Assembly: GCF_900176005.1 (NCBI RefSeq)
Contig: NZ_LT838272.1
Span: forward strand, 2,437,587 to 2,501,586
DNA length: 64,000 bases
Source of the DNA: Thermanaeromonas toyohensis ToBE
GTDB lineage: Bacteria; Bacillota; DSM-521; Neomoorellales; Neomoorellaceae
Reading direction: 5' to 3'
The notes beneath the pieces are model-generated. The model was not told the DNA's origin and searched no databases. It saw only the letters and a program-made list of their open reading frames with translations. The first letter of the stretch is position 1. The number at the start of each line of letters is the position of its first letter. The position numbers and the translations under genes were made by a program. This document shows, in pieces, positions 7,694-15,757 of the stretch.

Positions 7694-8879
7694 TCCTTTT
7701 CACCTCCTCAGGCCACCAGAACACGTAAGGGTTGGCCCGCGGACGAAATACCATCTGCGGTGCCGGTGGTAGGCCTACTGCCTTAAGGAAGGTCCGCATC
7801 CCGACGCGGTAAATCAGCTCACCTATTCTTTCTCGGTTTTTACCGTTTTCGTCCCACCAGTCAAAGATTTTCCTAAGGAGATCCTTAAGTTCTGTATAAG
7901 GCGGCTTAAGCTCCATGAAGGGTACAATAACCCACCCTAAGAAAGCCGACTTAAGGATAGTAGCTTTTCCGCCTACTAGCAGGGTAGCACCCCTTTGCGC
8001 GCCCGGTCGCAGGGCCTTAGGCATCTTATTGATGCAGTGCATACAGCGGACACAGTCTTCTACCTTAAGCTTGAGTTCTTTGCGCTCGCTGTCCCAGGCC
8101 AGGGCCCGTGTGGGACACTTATCCACCACTTCTTCCTGGATGTCTAACCCACCCTGGGCATATTCCGCTATAGCGGCCTGATCTATCTGGATCGAGCCCT
8201 TCCAGGTACCTACAATGGCAAAATCTGCCCTGGCTATGGAAGCCACGCAGTCATTGGGACAACCCGCCACTTTTATCTTAAATTTATAAGGCCATTGCGG
8301 GCGGTGGAGGAAATCCTGGAATTCTAGCGTTAAGCTATGGCATACATCCAAAGTATCTATGCAGGAGAACTCGCACCGGGCCGGTCCTACACAGGCGCTG
8401 GGAGTACGGAGCCCGCCACCAGAGCCACCTAGATCGAAGCCAGCATCGCTCAAATCATCAAAACAGGGTTGGAGATTCTCTGTGGTAGTACCTAGCAGGA
8501 TAATATCTCCTGTGGAGCCATGGAAATTAGTCAAGCCACTACCATATTTATCCCAGATGTCACATAGCTCCCGCAGAGCCTTAGTGGTATAAAACCACCC
8601 GCTAGGTTGGTTAACACGCATGGTATGGAATTCCTTTACGTGGGGGAACTCCTCAGGTTTATCGGAATAACGGCCGATAACCCCGCCGCCGTAGCCCCTA
8701 ACCCCCACGATCCCGCCATGTTTCCAGTGACCAACTTTCTCAGCATAAGATAAATCTAGCTGGCGTAAAAGATCCCCTGCCGCCGGATGCTTCTCCGCTG
8801 CCCGCTTTATTTCCTTCACAAAGCTAGGCCACGGGCCCTTTTCCAGCTCATCCACACGCGGGGTTTGAGAATCAGCCAC
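7686..8879 (-). CDS. dsrA: DsrA, dissimilatory sulfite reductase alpha subunit
   Basis: The 397-residue alpha subunit. Sirohaem-cluster cysteines are C163-X5-C169 and C207-X3-C211 (AGCPNDC), with a ferredoxin insert (CPTRAL, then C-V-R-C-M-H-C). The motif [16 protein letters not shown] is typical of DsrA. The ATG at 8879 is preceded by a GGAGG-type site. With DsrB it reduces sulfite; absence of dsrEFH and association with dsrMK/dsrN suggest the reductive direction. Confidence 0.97.
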   Translation of the reverse strand: MADSQTPRVDELEKGPWPSFVKEIKRAAEKHPAAGDLLRQLDLSYAEKVGHWKHGGIVGVRGYGGGVIGRYSDKPEEFPHVKEFHTMRVNQPSGWFYTTKALRELCDIWDKYGSGLTNFHGSTGDIILLGTTTENLQPCFDDLSDAGFDLGGSGGGLRTPSACVGPARCEFSCIDTLDVCHSLTLEFQDFLHRPQWPYKFKIKVAGCPNDCVASIARADFAIVGTWKGSIQIDQAAIAEYAQGGLDIQEEVVDKCPTRALAWDSERKELKLKVEDCVRCMHCINKMPKALRPGAQRGATLLVGGKATILKSAFLGWVIVPFMELKPPYTELKDLLRKIFDWWDENGKNRERIGELIYRVGMRTFLKAVGLPPAPQMVFRPRANPYVFWWPEEVKRNA

Positions 8880-9004
8880 TTAAATTTCACCTCCACCCAA
8901 AATCTTAAAGGTAAAATAATAAAAATTTATAGTTCAGAACGGAACCCTATTTGCTCCATTTACTTTCCCCGTCTTCACCCCCTTAAGGTTTCAATTTATC
9001 CCTT

Positions 9005-9193
9005 TTAATATTCCTGTACTGTGACAGCCCCTGTGGAACAAACGGAAGTACAACTTTCGCAACCTAAGCACTCAGCTGGATCTCCGGTGACCTCAGCCTT
9101 TCCCTCTACCATAGATAGGATCTGAGCTGGACAAGCAGCCGCACACTCTCCACATCCGCTACATTTCTCTTGGTCTACATTAACTAGATACAT
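9005..9193 (-). CDS. 2[4Fe-4S] ferredoxin heading the dsr operon
   Basis: A 62-residue bacterial ferredoxin with two C-x2-C-x2-C-x3-C clusters (C-S-G-C-G-E-C-A-A-A-C-P and C-L-G-C-E-S-C-T-S-V-C). It is the first gene of the dsr transcription unit, 125 bp before dsrA, so it is a plausible electron donor to DsrAB. A good Shine-Dalgarno (AGAGGTGG) precedes the ATG at 9193. The gap to dsrA leaves room for a secondary promoter, but none is convincing. Confidence 0.9.
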   Translation of the reverse strand: MYLVNVDQEKCSGCGECAAACPAQILSMVEGKAEVTGDPAECLGCESCTSVCSTGAVTVQEY

Positions 9194-9227
9194 AAAGGTT
9201 CCACCTCTTCCAGGTTATTTCGTTTTC

Positions 9228-9276
9228 GTTATAGCAAGTACGTTTTTCTTTTTAACTAAAAGTTCCCCGCTATAAC
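9228..9276 (-). promoter_or_regulatory. candidate dsr operon promoter with inverted repeat
   Basis: On the minus strand an extended -10 (TGC then TATAAC, 9236-9228) lies about 35 bases before the ferredoxin ATG; the -35 is weak. The -10 is part of GCTATAAC (9235-9228), which is exactly inverted as GTTATAGC at 9276-9269, about 41 bp centre to centre, close to four helix turns. This could be an operator pair for a looping or upstream-binding regulator. Confidence 0.35.
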
Positions 9277-9356
9277 AACGTAGATATATTTCGACGCCGG
9301 ACTTAAAAATCCTGCTATGGATAAAAGAAATTACGGTATAATTAAAACGCCTCCGT

Positions 9357-9396
9357 AAAAAATTTTAAGGCCCCGGGGATCGCCCGAGGCCTTAAA
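9357..9396 (-). terminator. intrinsic terminator of the transporter operon
   Basis: On the minus strand TTTAAGGCCTCGGG pairs with CCCCGGGGCCTTAAA around a CGAT loop and runs into ATTTTTT. It lies just after the small membrane peptide gene and separates this unit from the dsr promoter. Confidence 0.88.
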
Positions 9397-9432
9397 CCCC
9401 AAAGCTTGAAGACTTCTTAAAAGCGTTTCACT

Positions 9433-9573
9433 TTAGATCATAGTATGGCTGATCCAGACCAGCAATACAAGTAATATTAACCCCAACCCTAAGCTATAAC
9501 TTATAAGCTTTTTCTCCACCGGAAGAAGGTCAAACCACTGTTCTTGTTCAGGCAAGGGTTTCTCCTGTGTCAT
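9433..9573 (-). CDS. 46-residue single-helix membrane peptide
   Basis: An ATG at 9573, fifteen bases after the transporter stop and behind a GGGAGG-type site, opens 46 codons to TAA at 9435-9433. The N-half is charged and proline-rich (with E-Q-E-Q-W-F-D), the C-half is one hydrophobic helix (L-G-L-G-L-I-L-L-V-L-L-V-W-I). A real terminator follows at once. The layout suggests a small accessory subunit of the YeiH-type transporter, as small partner peptides accompany some other secondary transporters. No family is recognised by name. Confidence 0.7.
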   Translation of the reverse strand: MTQEKPLPEQEQWFDLLPVEKKLISYSLGLGLILLVLLVWISHTMI

Positions 9574-9588
9574 AAACCTACCTCCCTA

Positions 9589-11052
9589 TCATGCCACCTT
9601 TGGCGGGGTTATCCCATGGAAGAATAGCCAGGAAATAATAAGACCTATCCAGATAATAAAGCCAAACAAGCATATAAGATACACCAGAGCCAGCCGGCCC
9701 ATACCTTCTTCTTTAAGTTTCTTAAAGTTGGACATTAAACCGATGGTAAAGAAGGTAAGGGCAAAGAAAATTCCCCGGAAGGTATCCGCTTGTCCCACTC
9801 CAGCATTGAGTAGCTTCAGGGTATCTTTACTTGCGCCAGAGCCGATGAGCAACACCAGGATGAAAAGGGCTGCATAACCAAGTACAAATTTGGGGAAACG
9901 CACCCAAATCTCCGAGGCAGAAACCTTTTCGCCTTCACGCCTCTCAATCTTCCAGGCCCAGATGATGGCTAGAAGGAAAGCCCAGATGGCGATAAAGATA
10001 TCGATGAATACCTTTACAGTAGTGGTAGCCATGAGCATCCAGCCCTCTTGCCACTTGGTCCCTAGGACTGTGGCTGCTTTAGCCCGGATCAAAGCGTCTA
10101 CCATAGCTCCACTAGCAGCCGCCGCACCATCAGTCTTAACCGCCAGACCCATCCAGGCACCCGCCACCATGGGTTCTTTATAAAGCCAAGCCTGGGCCAC
10201 GAAGGGAAGTATCAACAGCTCTACCACTGCGAAGATAATGACCAGCGAGGATACAATAACAGGCACCACCGGCCGGGCTTTGATGGCCGCCCCGGTAGCG
10301 ATGGCCGCAGAAACACCGCAGATGGAAATACCAGAGGCGAGGGGTGCGGCCCATTCCGGAGTGAACTTGAAATATTTGCGGGCGATGAAGTACACAAGGG
10401 GCCAGTAAATGAGATAAGCTTCGATAATGGCGCATAAACCGCGGAATACTACCTGCGCCGCTAGGCTCGTAGACTGGAGAGCATACAGGCCAACCCTAGC
10501 CCCCAAGATAACAATGGCTGTCTTCACAAACCATTCGGGCTTGGTGGCCTCTTGGAGGTACCGTGCAAAGCTAGGCCAGAAATTGCCTATTAGCAACCCT
10601 ACGATAAGGGCTACAATAAATCCAGACTCCCCAGTTAACCTTAAGGACCAAGGAATTTTCAACTTAGCTACCTGATCAGGGGTAGCAGCAATATAAGCAT
10701 TGTTACCGATCATCCAACAAGCATAAGTAATCCAAAAGATAATAGTAAATCCCGTGATGAAACGGCCGACCTTGCCGCCCATGGCGGCCACACCTATGCT
10801 CAATATCACCGTAATAAATACATAGGTCAAGATGAGGGATACGAACCCTGGTAACCCTTTATAAACATCAGAAACCGGCGACAAAGCTTTAGATATATCG
10901 ACCCACATATTAGTTTTTACTACCCAGCCGATGACATCTAAGCCCGCCACTTTAAGTAAGCCCAGAAGAAAGATAAAACCACCTATCCATACTGCCCACC
11001 AGTCCTCGGTTTTAAGTAAGGGTGACCTGGCTCCCTTTACTTCCTGAGACAT
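9589..11052 (-). CDS. YeiH-family (PF03601) putative sulfur-anion transporter
   Basis: A 487-residue integral membrane protein with about eleven to twelve hydrophobic helices. The central G-I-S-I-C-G-V-S-A-A-I-A-T-G segment and the A-V-K-T-D-G-A-A-A-A-S-G stretch are typical of the YeiH/Cons_hypoth698 family, usually annotated as putative sulfate exporter without firm biochemistry. It is longer than the common ~340-residue members because of an added N-terminal membrane region. Placed next to the dsr operon, it may move sulfite, sulfate or another sulfur oxyanion; this is inference. It has its own leader region and is followed by a 46-residue membrane peptide. Confidence 0.75.
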   Translation of the reverse strand: MSQEVKGARSPLLKTEDWWAVWIGGFIFLLGLLKVAGLDVIGWVVKTNMWVDISKALSPVSDVYKGLPGFVSLILTYVFITVILSIGVAAMGGKVGRFITGFTIIFWITYACWMIGNNAYIAATPDQVAKLKIPWSLRLTGESGFIVALIVGLLIGNFWPSFARYLQEATKPEWFVKTAIVILGARVGLYALQSTSLAAQVVFRGLCAIIEAYLIYWPLVYFIARKYFKFTPEWAAPLASGISICGVSAAIATGAAIKARPVVPVIVSSLVIIFAVVELLILPFVAQAWLYKEPMVAGAWMGLAVKTDGAAAASGAMVDALIRAKAATVLGTKWQEGWMLMATTTVKVFIDIFIAIWAFLLAIIWAWKIERREGEKVSASEIWVRFPKFVLGYAALFILVLLIGSGASKDTLKLLNAGVGQADTFRGIFFALTFFTIGLMSNFKKLKEEGMGRLALVYLICLFGFIIWIGLIISWLFFHGITPPKVA

Positions 11053-11538
11053 ACTCCCCCTCCTTCGTAATTTCTGTTGATTCCCTCAATACTCTTACCT
11101 CTTGACACACAAGCCGCCCTCCCAGAGCTTACCTTCTCCCATCCCCCTTTCCGCGTACCCCGGCTAAACTAACTTACTAAACCTTTAAGAAGCCTTTCCC
11201 TCACCTCCTTTAAAACTAGAACCCCGCTTAAACAAAAAACCCAGGGAGCTACCCGAAGTTACCTGGCCTTAAGCCTCGCGGGCTCTGCTCCACCGGGTTC
11301 CATTCGGTATAATTCTATTTTGTTTTGATTTAGCTAATGAAAGAGAATACAGGCGTATAAGTGATAATATAAAAGCCCATTAATCTTCTTGTGTCTACAA
11401 TCACAATACCCTTTTTATATTTCGACATATGTGAGGAAATTCCTGCTATCATTAAAAAACCATTAAGAAAAATTGTGGACCCCATAAAAATAATTAATGA
11501 TGTAGAAAGTAAATTAGAACCGAGACGGAAGTATAAAG
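11053..11538. other. 486-bp gap between mltG and the YeiH-type gene
   Basis: The gap holds a structured element at 11232-11299 (listed separately). Bases 11320-11530 are clearly more AT-rich than the surroundings, and a GTG-started 62-codon plus-strand frame (11391-11579) with no ribosome binding site runs into mltG; I regard it as non-coding. No convincing promoter hexamers were found for the transporter. Confidence 0.6.
11232..11299 (-). promoter_or_regulatory. structured RNA element ending in a terminator stem, 180 nt before the YeiH-type gene
   Basis: On the minus strand AACCCGGTGGAGC (11299-11287) pairs with GCTCCCTGGGTT (11249-11238), with one bulge and one wobble, and continues into TTTTTT. 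The stem encloses about 37 bases that can form a further hairpin (GCC-CGCGA-GGC), so it is a branched terminator rather than a simple one. It is either the end of the mltG transcript or an attenuator/riboswitch-like leader of the transporter. It matches no riboswitch consensus I know. Confidence 0.5.
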
Positions 11539-12603
11539 TTATTTTCCCTCCACAGAATGGGCCTGGTACCGGCGGATAGCTGCGTTATGTTCTTCCAGGG
11601 TACGGCTAAACTCGTGGGATCCGTCAGGGCGGGCTACAAAATAAAGATACTCAGTAGGAGCCGGATTAAGGGCTGCCAGCAAGGAAGCCTTACCTGGAGA
11701 AGCAATAGGTCCTGGGGGTAAGCCAAACACCCGGTAGGTATTGTAAGGTGAATCAATTTCTAAATCTTGATAGCTCAATACTGGCTTGGGTTCTTCCAGC
11801 AAATACTCAACTGTAGCACAAGATTCTAGCTTCATCCCTTTCCGGAGTCGATTTAAAAAAACACCAGCAATGAGGGGGCGTTCCTCGTCTAGCTTGGCCT
11901 CCTTCTCCACTAAAGAAGCCAAGGTCACCACCTGGAGAGTATTAAGTTCTAACCCTGGAGCCCGATAACGGATAACTTCGCTATATACTTCCTGAAAACG
12001 GTCTAACATCTTACGTATTATAGTTTCGGGCTTAGCCCCTACAGCTACACGGTAAGTGTCGGGAAAAAGAAAGCCCTCTAAATAATGGGGACTAGGGGTT
12101 ATACCAGCCAAGAACTCGTAATCATAAGGCTGGGCTACTGCCCGCCAGAATTCCGCCTGGCTCATTAAACCTTTAGCCTCCAGGAGCCGGGCGATCTGCT
12201 TCAAGTTATACCCTTCCGGGATAGTAAACTCCTCTTCCCAAATCCTCCCTGCCACTAGTTGCTCCAGAAGCGCCTTCAAATTGGTACCAGGTTGTAACCG
12301 GTACACCCCAGGTTTTAACTGTTGATCTGCCCCGCGCCAAAAAGCGTACAACCGAAAGGCCAAGGCGCTTTTTACCACCCCGCGGGACTTAAGGATCTCG
12401 CCAACCTCTCGGGCTGTGGCCCCAGGAGGAATGGTAACCTTGACAGGGCCGGCTCCTTGGTTTACCAGGGTAGAAGAAATAGTGGCTTGCCACCAGCCGG
12501 AAAGAAGGAGGGCTAAAACTACAGCCAGGCTGAGCAGGCTTATCTCAGGCCGTAGAGTTTTAACCCCAGACGTCCCTTTCCCATATTCTGGCAACTGTTC
12601 CAT
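11539..12603 (-). CDS. mltG: MltG endolytic murein transglycosylase
   Basis: A membrane-anchored lytic transglycosylase that cuts nascent glycan strands and sets their length. It has an N-terminal transmembrane segment (about residues 22-42), a LysM-like region (V-T-I-P-P-G-A-T-A-R-E-V) and the YceG catalytic domain with L-A-S-L-V-E-K-E-A-K, which holds the catalytic Glu, and S-P-Y-N-T-Y-R. The ATG at 12603 is chosen because GGAGGG lies six bases upstream; the frame opens at 12630. In most Firmicutes mltG follows DUF1292 directly; here about 4.3 kb of other genes intervene. Confidence 0.93.
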   Translation of the reverse strand: MEQLPEYGKGTSGVKTLRPEISLLSLAVVLALLLSGWWQATISSTLVNQGAGPVKVTIPPGATAREVGEILKSRGVVKSALAFRLYAFWRGADQQLKPGVYRLQPGTNLKALLEQLVAGRIWEEEFTIPEGYNLKQIARLLEAKGLMSQAEFWRAVAQPYDYEFLAGITPSPHYLEGFLFPDTYRVAVGAKPETIIRKMLDRFQEVYSEVIRYRAPGLELNTLQVVTLASLVEKEAKLDEERPLIAGVFLNRLRKGMKLESCATVEYLLEEPKPVLSYQDLEIDSPYNTYRVFGLPPGPIASPGKASLLAALNPAPTEYLYFVARPDGSHEFSRTLEEHNAAIRRYQAHSVEGK

Positions 12604-12690
12604 GGGGGTCCCTCCTCTTCCCGACCCCATTATAACAGCAGTGTAAGAAGCTTGTCAGCCCCTTTGTTCTTTTTATCTTTTAGCTTAGCC

Positions 12691-14151
12691 CTAGTTTGGT
12701 CCGTGACCGGATTTATCCGGTTGCAAAGTGGTACCTTCAGAGAAGCTTCTGGGAACCTGCTGGAGGTAGGTGCTTAGTTTCTGTTCCAGCCGCCCGCTCC
12801 CCAGGCGAATCACCTTAGGTAAAGGAGGATAATAATCCTGAGATACGACTTCTTCCCATATCTCTCCCCTGTTAAGCCAGCGACGTTTAACGCGAACGTT
12901 AATACCGGGCTGACCCTTTTTCTCTACTATCATACGCCCCAAGGGAAGGTGGGCATCTTCTATAATCTTACAGGGGGGAGGGATCTCCTTAAGCACCTCG
13001 GTCGTTACTTCTATAGAAGGTGCTTGTTGAGGCCCATAAAAAGTAAAAGCTAGGTAATCCTCCCCAACCTCAGCCTTAAGCCAAAACCAATAGGGGGTAT
13101 CGTTGCGAAGTTTAAGATCAATAAGCCCATAAGCCACGGTCGCGTCTAAACCCGGAGGGACATAGCTGACGCTTAGGCCATGAGGTTGCCGTTCTACCAC
13201 TGTAAGCCCGGCGCGGAGAGCCGCATTATAAAGGGTGGTGGATACCTGGCAAACCCCGCCACCTACACCAGGAGCGAATTCCAAGGATTCGATAACCAGG
13301 GCTTCCACGTAACCCCGTTCTGGAGTCCGGGGGCCCACTATCTCGTTAAAGGATATTTCCGCGCCCGGGGCCATCCATATACCGTCTAGGGCTTGAGCAG
13401 CTAGCCGTATATTATGGGCCCGGTTCTCCTCAGCCGGGTTAAAAAGGGTCCGATAGCTAGCCACAGGTTTAGTTATTCCCCGCCGAACTATCTCCTCCGT
13501 AGTGACCGCCGACATTAGCTTCGTTACTGGTATCTTTATGGATTCCCCAGAAGACCAGGGGGTTGGTGTCTTCAGCATAGCCCATAGTTCTTCAATATCT
13601 ACTATCCACCCCTCACGGGCTGGGACCACCTGGATTTTCCCTTTAGAATCCACCTTCAAACTAGCATCCTGCGGATTTTGGCGTAGGGCTCCTACCAAAT
13701 GTTCAAGCTCTATAAGAGCTTTATCTTTATCGTATCTATATACCACCTCTACTTCATACCTTCTACCAGGCCAGAGGAAACCTAATCTTTGCCGCCAGGA
13801 ACCATTCCGGCCTACAGCCCAGGCTCGGGCCAGGGTAGCCTCCACATCCAGGGTAACCCCCAAGGCGCCGTAGGTAGTAATGAGCACCCGGTCCCCCCAT
13901 ATCAATTTAACAGGCCGGGTGGCCTCCTCAAGGGCTTCCCTAATCAAGACCCGACGCCCCTCCTCTAGGGTGAGACCACCTAAATATAGGCTCCCAGCAT
14001 TCACTCCCGGGTAAATCCGGCCTGTTAAACACCTTAAGCCTAAAAGGCCTAGGCTTAGAACACCTAGGCTTAAAATACCTAAAATGACCCTTAAAATCCC
14101 TCTAGTCCGAATGACTTGGATAACCTTTTTCAACCCCATCCCTGCCTTCAC
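12691..14151 (-). CDS. VanW-family secreted/membrane-anchored protein
   Basis: A 486-residue protein with an N-terminal membrane segment, two peptidoglycan-binding-like (PF12229) segments and a VanW domain (E-I-S-F-N-E-I-V-G-P-R-T, then G-V-G-G-G-V-C-Q-V-S-T-T-L-Y-N-A), followed by a C-terminal G5-like stretch. The family is associated with cell wall and spore cortex functions, with no settled biochemistry. It starts at GTG 14151 behind AAGGA. The N-terminal membrane segment is encoded by short CCTAGGCTTA repeats. It lies next to mltG, consistent with an envelope role. Confidence 0.85.
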   Translation of the reverse strand: MKAGMGLKKVIQVIRTRGILRVILGILSLGVLSLGLLGLRCLTGRIYPGVNAGSLYLGGLTLEEGRRVLIREALEEATRPVKLIWGDRVLITTYGALGVTLDVEATLARAWAVGRNGSWRQRLGFLWPGRRYEVEVVYRYDKDKALIELEHLVGALRQNPQDASLKVDSKGKIQVVPAREGWIVDIEELWAMLKTPTPWSSGESIKIPVTKLMSAVTTEEIVRRGITKPVASYRTLFNPAEENRAHNIRLAAQALDGIWMAPGAEISFNEIVGPRTPERGYVEALVIESLEFAPGVGGGVCQVSTTLYNAALRAGLTVVERQPHGLSVSYVPPGLDATVAYGLIDLKLRNDTPYWFWLKAEVGEDYLAFTFYGPQQAPSIEVTTEVLKEIPPPCKIIEDAHLPLGRMIVEKKGQPGINVRVKRRWLNRGEIWEEVVSQDYYPPLPKVIRLGSGRLEQKLSTYLQQVPRSFSEGTTLQPDKSGHGPN

Positions 14152-14489
14152 GGGGTCCTTTTCTCATAATTATTCCCCCGTTGACCGGCAGGATACCATC
14201 GGACGTTCCGGATTACTTACTTTTCCCCGCCTCCCAAAACCTCGCAGGGACCTAAGGCCCGGTGAACAGCACTGGCCAAAATGGTTGGTATAACCATTGA
14301 AACCACTTGCTGTTTACTTGCGGGTTTCTTGGGTCTTTAGGGTCACTGATTTAATCTACATTTAAAGGGCCAGGATCACTCCGCTTTCACTCCGCTTCAT
14401 TTCCGCTTAACCCTGCTCTCGAAGGAGGACCTGGTCCGTGACCTTCAAGCAACCTGGTGCCCAAGTTGAATGGCTCATAGCGACTCACC
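14152..14489. other. 338-bp gap before VanW gene, no gene found
   Basis: GC-rich DNA with short hairpins (for example GGGCCTTAGGTCCC on the minus strand around 14250) and a tandem CACTCCGCTT motif near 14380-14405. Part of the plus strand (about 14355-14470) reads as an open, protein-like stretch without a start, which may be the relic of a lost gene or mobile element. I cannot name it. No promoter is convincing. Confidence 0.4.
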
Positions 14490-14912
14490 CTAAAACCTTT
14501 GTACTAAGAACACACCGAGAACAATTAACCCTGCTCCGATCCCCCGCATTAGGGTAATTTTTTCGCCGAGCAGTAAAGCGGCCAGGAGCAGAGCCAGCAC
14601 AGGGTATGAGGCTACTATCGGAGCTACCGAGGAAACCTTGCCTGCTTGCAGGGCCTTAAAATAAGCGAAATGCCCAATTACAGACGCGGCTAGCCCTTCC
14701 GCTATGAGCAACGCCCAGGTGCGTGCGTCAAAGGTTTTAAGATTTCCCAACCCGGCCGTGGCTGCCCCCCATAAGACAAGCACAACGAATACCCCCAGGG
14801 TACGCGCTAACAAGGCACTGAAAGGATCGCTCTTCACCAAACCTAGCTTAGCGAAGATGGGCCCCAATCCCCAGCATATCATGGCTAATAAAGCCCAGAA
14901 CACCCAACTCAT
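14490..14912 (-). CDS. EamA-domain small membrane transporter (half-length DMT)
   Basis: A 140-residue membrane protein made of a single EamA repeat with about five helices (W-G-L-G-P-I-F-A-K-L-G near the N-terminus, and A-P-I-V-A-S-Y-P-V-L-A-L-L-L). Full drug/metabolite transporters have two repeats; one-repeat members probably dimerise. The substrate cannot be predicted. It lies between the VanW gene and the sulfite reductase/TusA operon on the same strand. Confidence 0.82.
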   Translation of the reverse strand: MSWVFWALLAMICWGLGPIFAKLGLVKSDPFSALLARTLGVFVVLVLWGAATAGLGNLKTFDARTWALLIAEGLAASVIGHFAYFKALQAGKVSSVAPIVASYPVLALLLAALLLGEKITLMRGIGAGLIVLGVFLVQRF

Positions 14913-15066
14913 AGCTACCGCCCTCTTTTTACAATATTCGCCTTCAAGCCTCTCGCTTACTACTTCCCAGTCTTTAGTTACCCTTAGTTACCTACACCTT
15001 TAGATCCCAAAGACCTCATCTTTCATACCTACAAAGGACAACACGACGCCGCGCTAGCTCTAGACC

Positions 15067-15462
15067 TTATAGAATCTTCAAGGGCTCCTCTCTAACGTCA
15101 CCATCTACAATCCAAAAAGCGCGTAGTACAGGTTGTAATGGATCTCGAAGGGAAAGGATAAAGTAGAGGGCTTCGGGGTAAAAAGCGAGACGTACATCAG
15201 TAGGAGATGGGTAGGCTTCGGTAACAGGGTGGGAATGAAATATTCCCCTTACTTCCCAACCCTTACTTTCCACTTCCCGGAATATGCGGAGAAGTTCTTG
15301 GGGTTCTATAGTATACCGGATGGGGCTATGTTCAGCATTTGTCGCCGGATAAAAGGCTAAAATCTCTTCCCCTGTGCCGGCCAGTATACCGCAGGCCTCA
15401 TTAGGTAGGTTATTCTGGGCATGGGCGATCATTTCTTCTACTAATTTCCACCGCAGTTTCAT
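15067..15462 (-). CDS. JAMM/M67-family metalloprotease (Mec-like)
   Basis: A 131-residue JAB domain protein. The zinc/catalytic motif is intact: E in N-E-A-C-G-I-L, then H-S-H-P-x7-S-P-T-D. Bacterial members such as Mec+ remove C-terminal residues from ubiquitin-like sulfur carriers (ThiS/MoaD/CysO types) or release cysteine from them. It stands 21 bp after tusA and behind a sulfite reductase, so it probably acts in sulfur transfer to biosynthesis. No ThiS-like carrier or E1-like enzyme is encoded nearby, so its partner lies elsewhere. Confidence 0.88.
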   Translation of the reverse strand: MKLRWKLVEEMIAHAQNNLPNEACGILAGTGEEILAFYPATNAEHSPIRYTIEPQELLRIFREVESKGWEVRGIFHSHPVTEAYPSPTDVRLAFYPEALYFILSLRDPLQPVLRAFWIVDGDVREEPLKIL

Positions 15463-15483
15463 GTTCTGTACCTCTCCTGGGTT

Positions 15484-15723
15484 TCACTCACCCACCTTTT
15501 CTATAAGCAGCCGGAAAGCCCCACCCAGGTTCTCCACCGCTAAAACGCGATGACCTTCATCCTTTACACTGCGAGGAATGTTGCGAACCGGATCTCCGGG
15601 ATCCAGTAAAACTTCCAGCACCTGCCCGGCCTCCAAATCTTCTAAGGCCAGTTTAGTACGTACAAAATTCATAGGACAGGGGGTTCCCCGCAGGTCTAAA
15701 GAAACACTCGGTGTAGGAAGCAT
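15484..15723 (-). CDS. TusA-family sulfur carrier
   Basis: A 79-residue SirA/TusA protein (L-D-L-R-G-T-P-C-P-M-N-F-V). The persulfide cysteine is present, but the usual C-P-x-P motif reads C-P-M-N, a variant of paralogues that work with sulfur reductases rather than tRNA thiolation. The C-terminal strand pattern is normal. It is the second gene of the 15067-16705 unit and could accept sulfide or sulfane sulfur from the sulfite reductase product for use with the JAMM protease. Confidence 0.88.
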   Translation of the reverse strand: MLPTPSVSLDLRGTPCPMNFVRTKLALEDLEAGQVLEVLLDPGDPVRNIPRSVKDEGHRVLAVENLGGAFRLLIEKVGE

Positions 15724-15757
15724 CTCTTCTCACCTGCCTAAAATAAAATTTCCAATT

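Noticed and set aside
11232-11299. SAM or other known riboswitch before a sulfur-related transporter
   Set aside because: The conserved core sequences of SAM, SAH, cobalamin, Moco and T-box elements were looked for and not seen.
11391-11579. 62-codon plus-strand gene
   Set aside because: GTG start without ribosome binding site, AT-rich, and running antisense into mltG.
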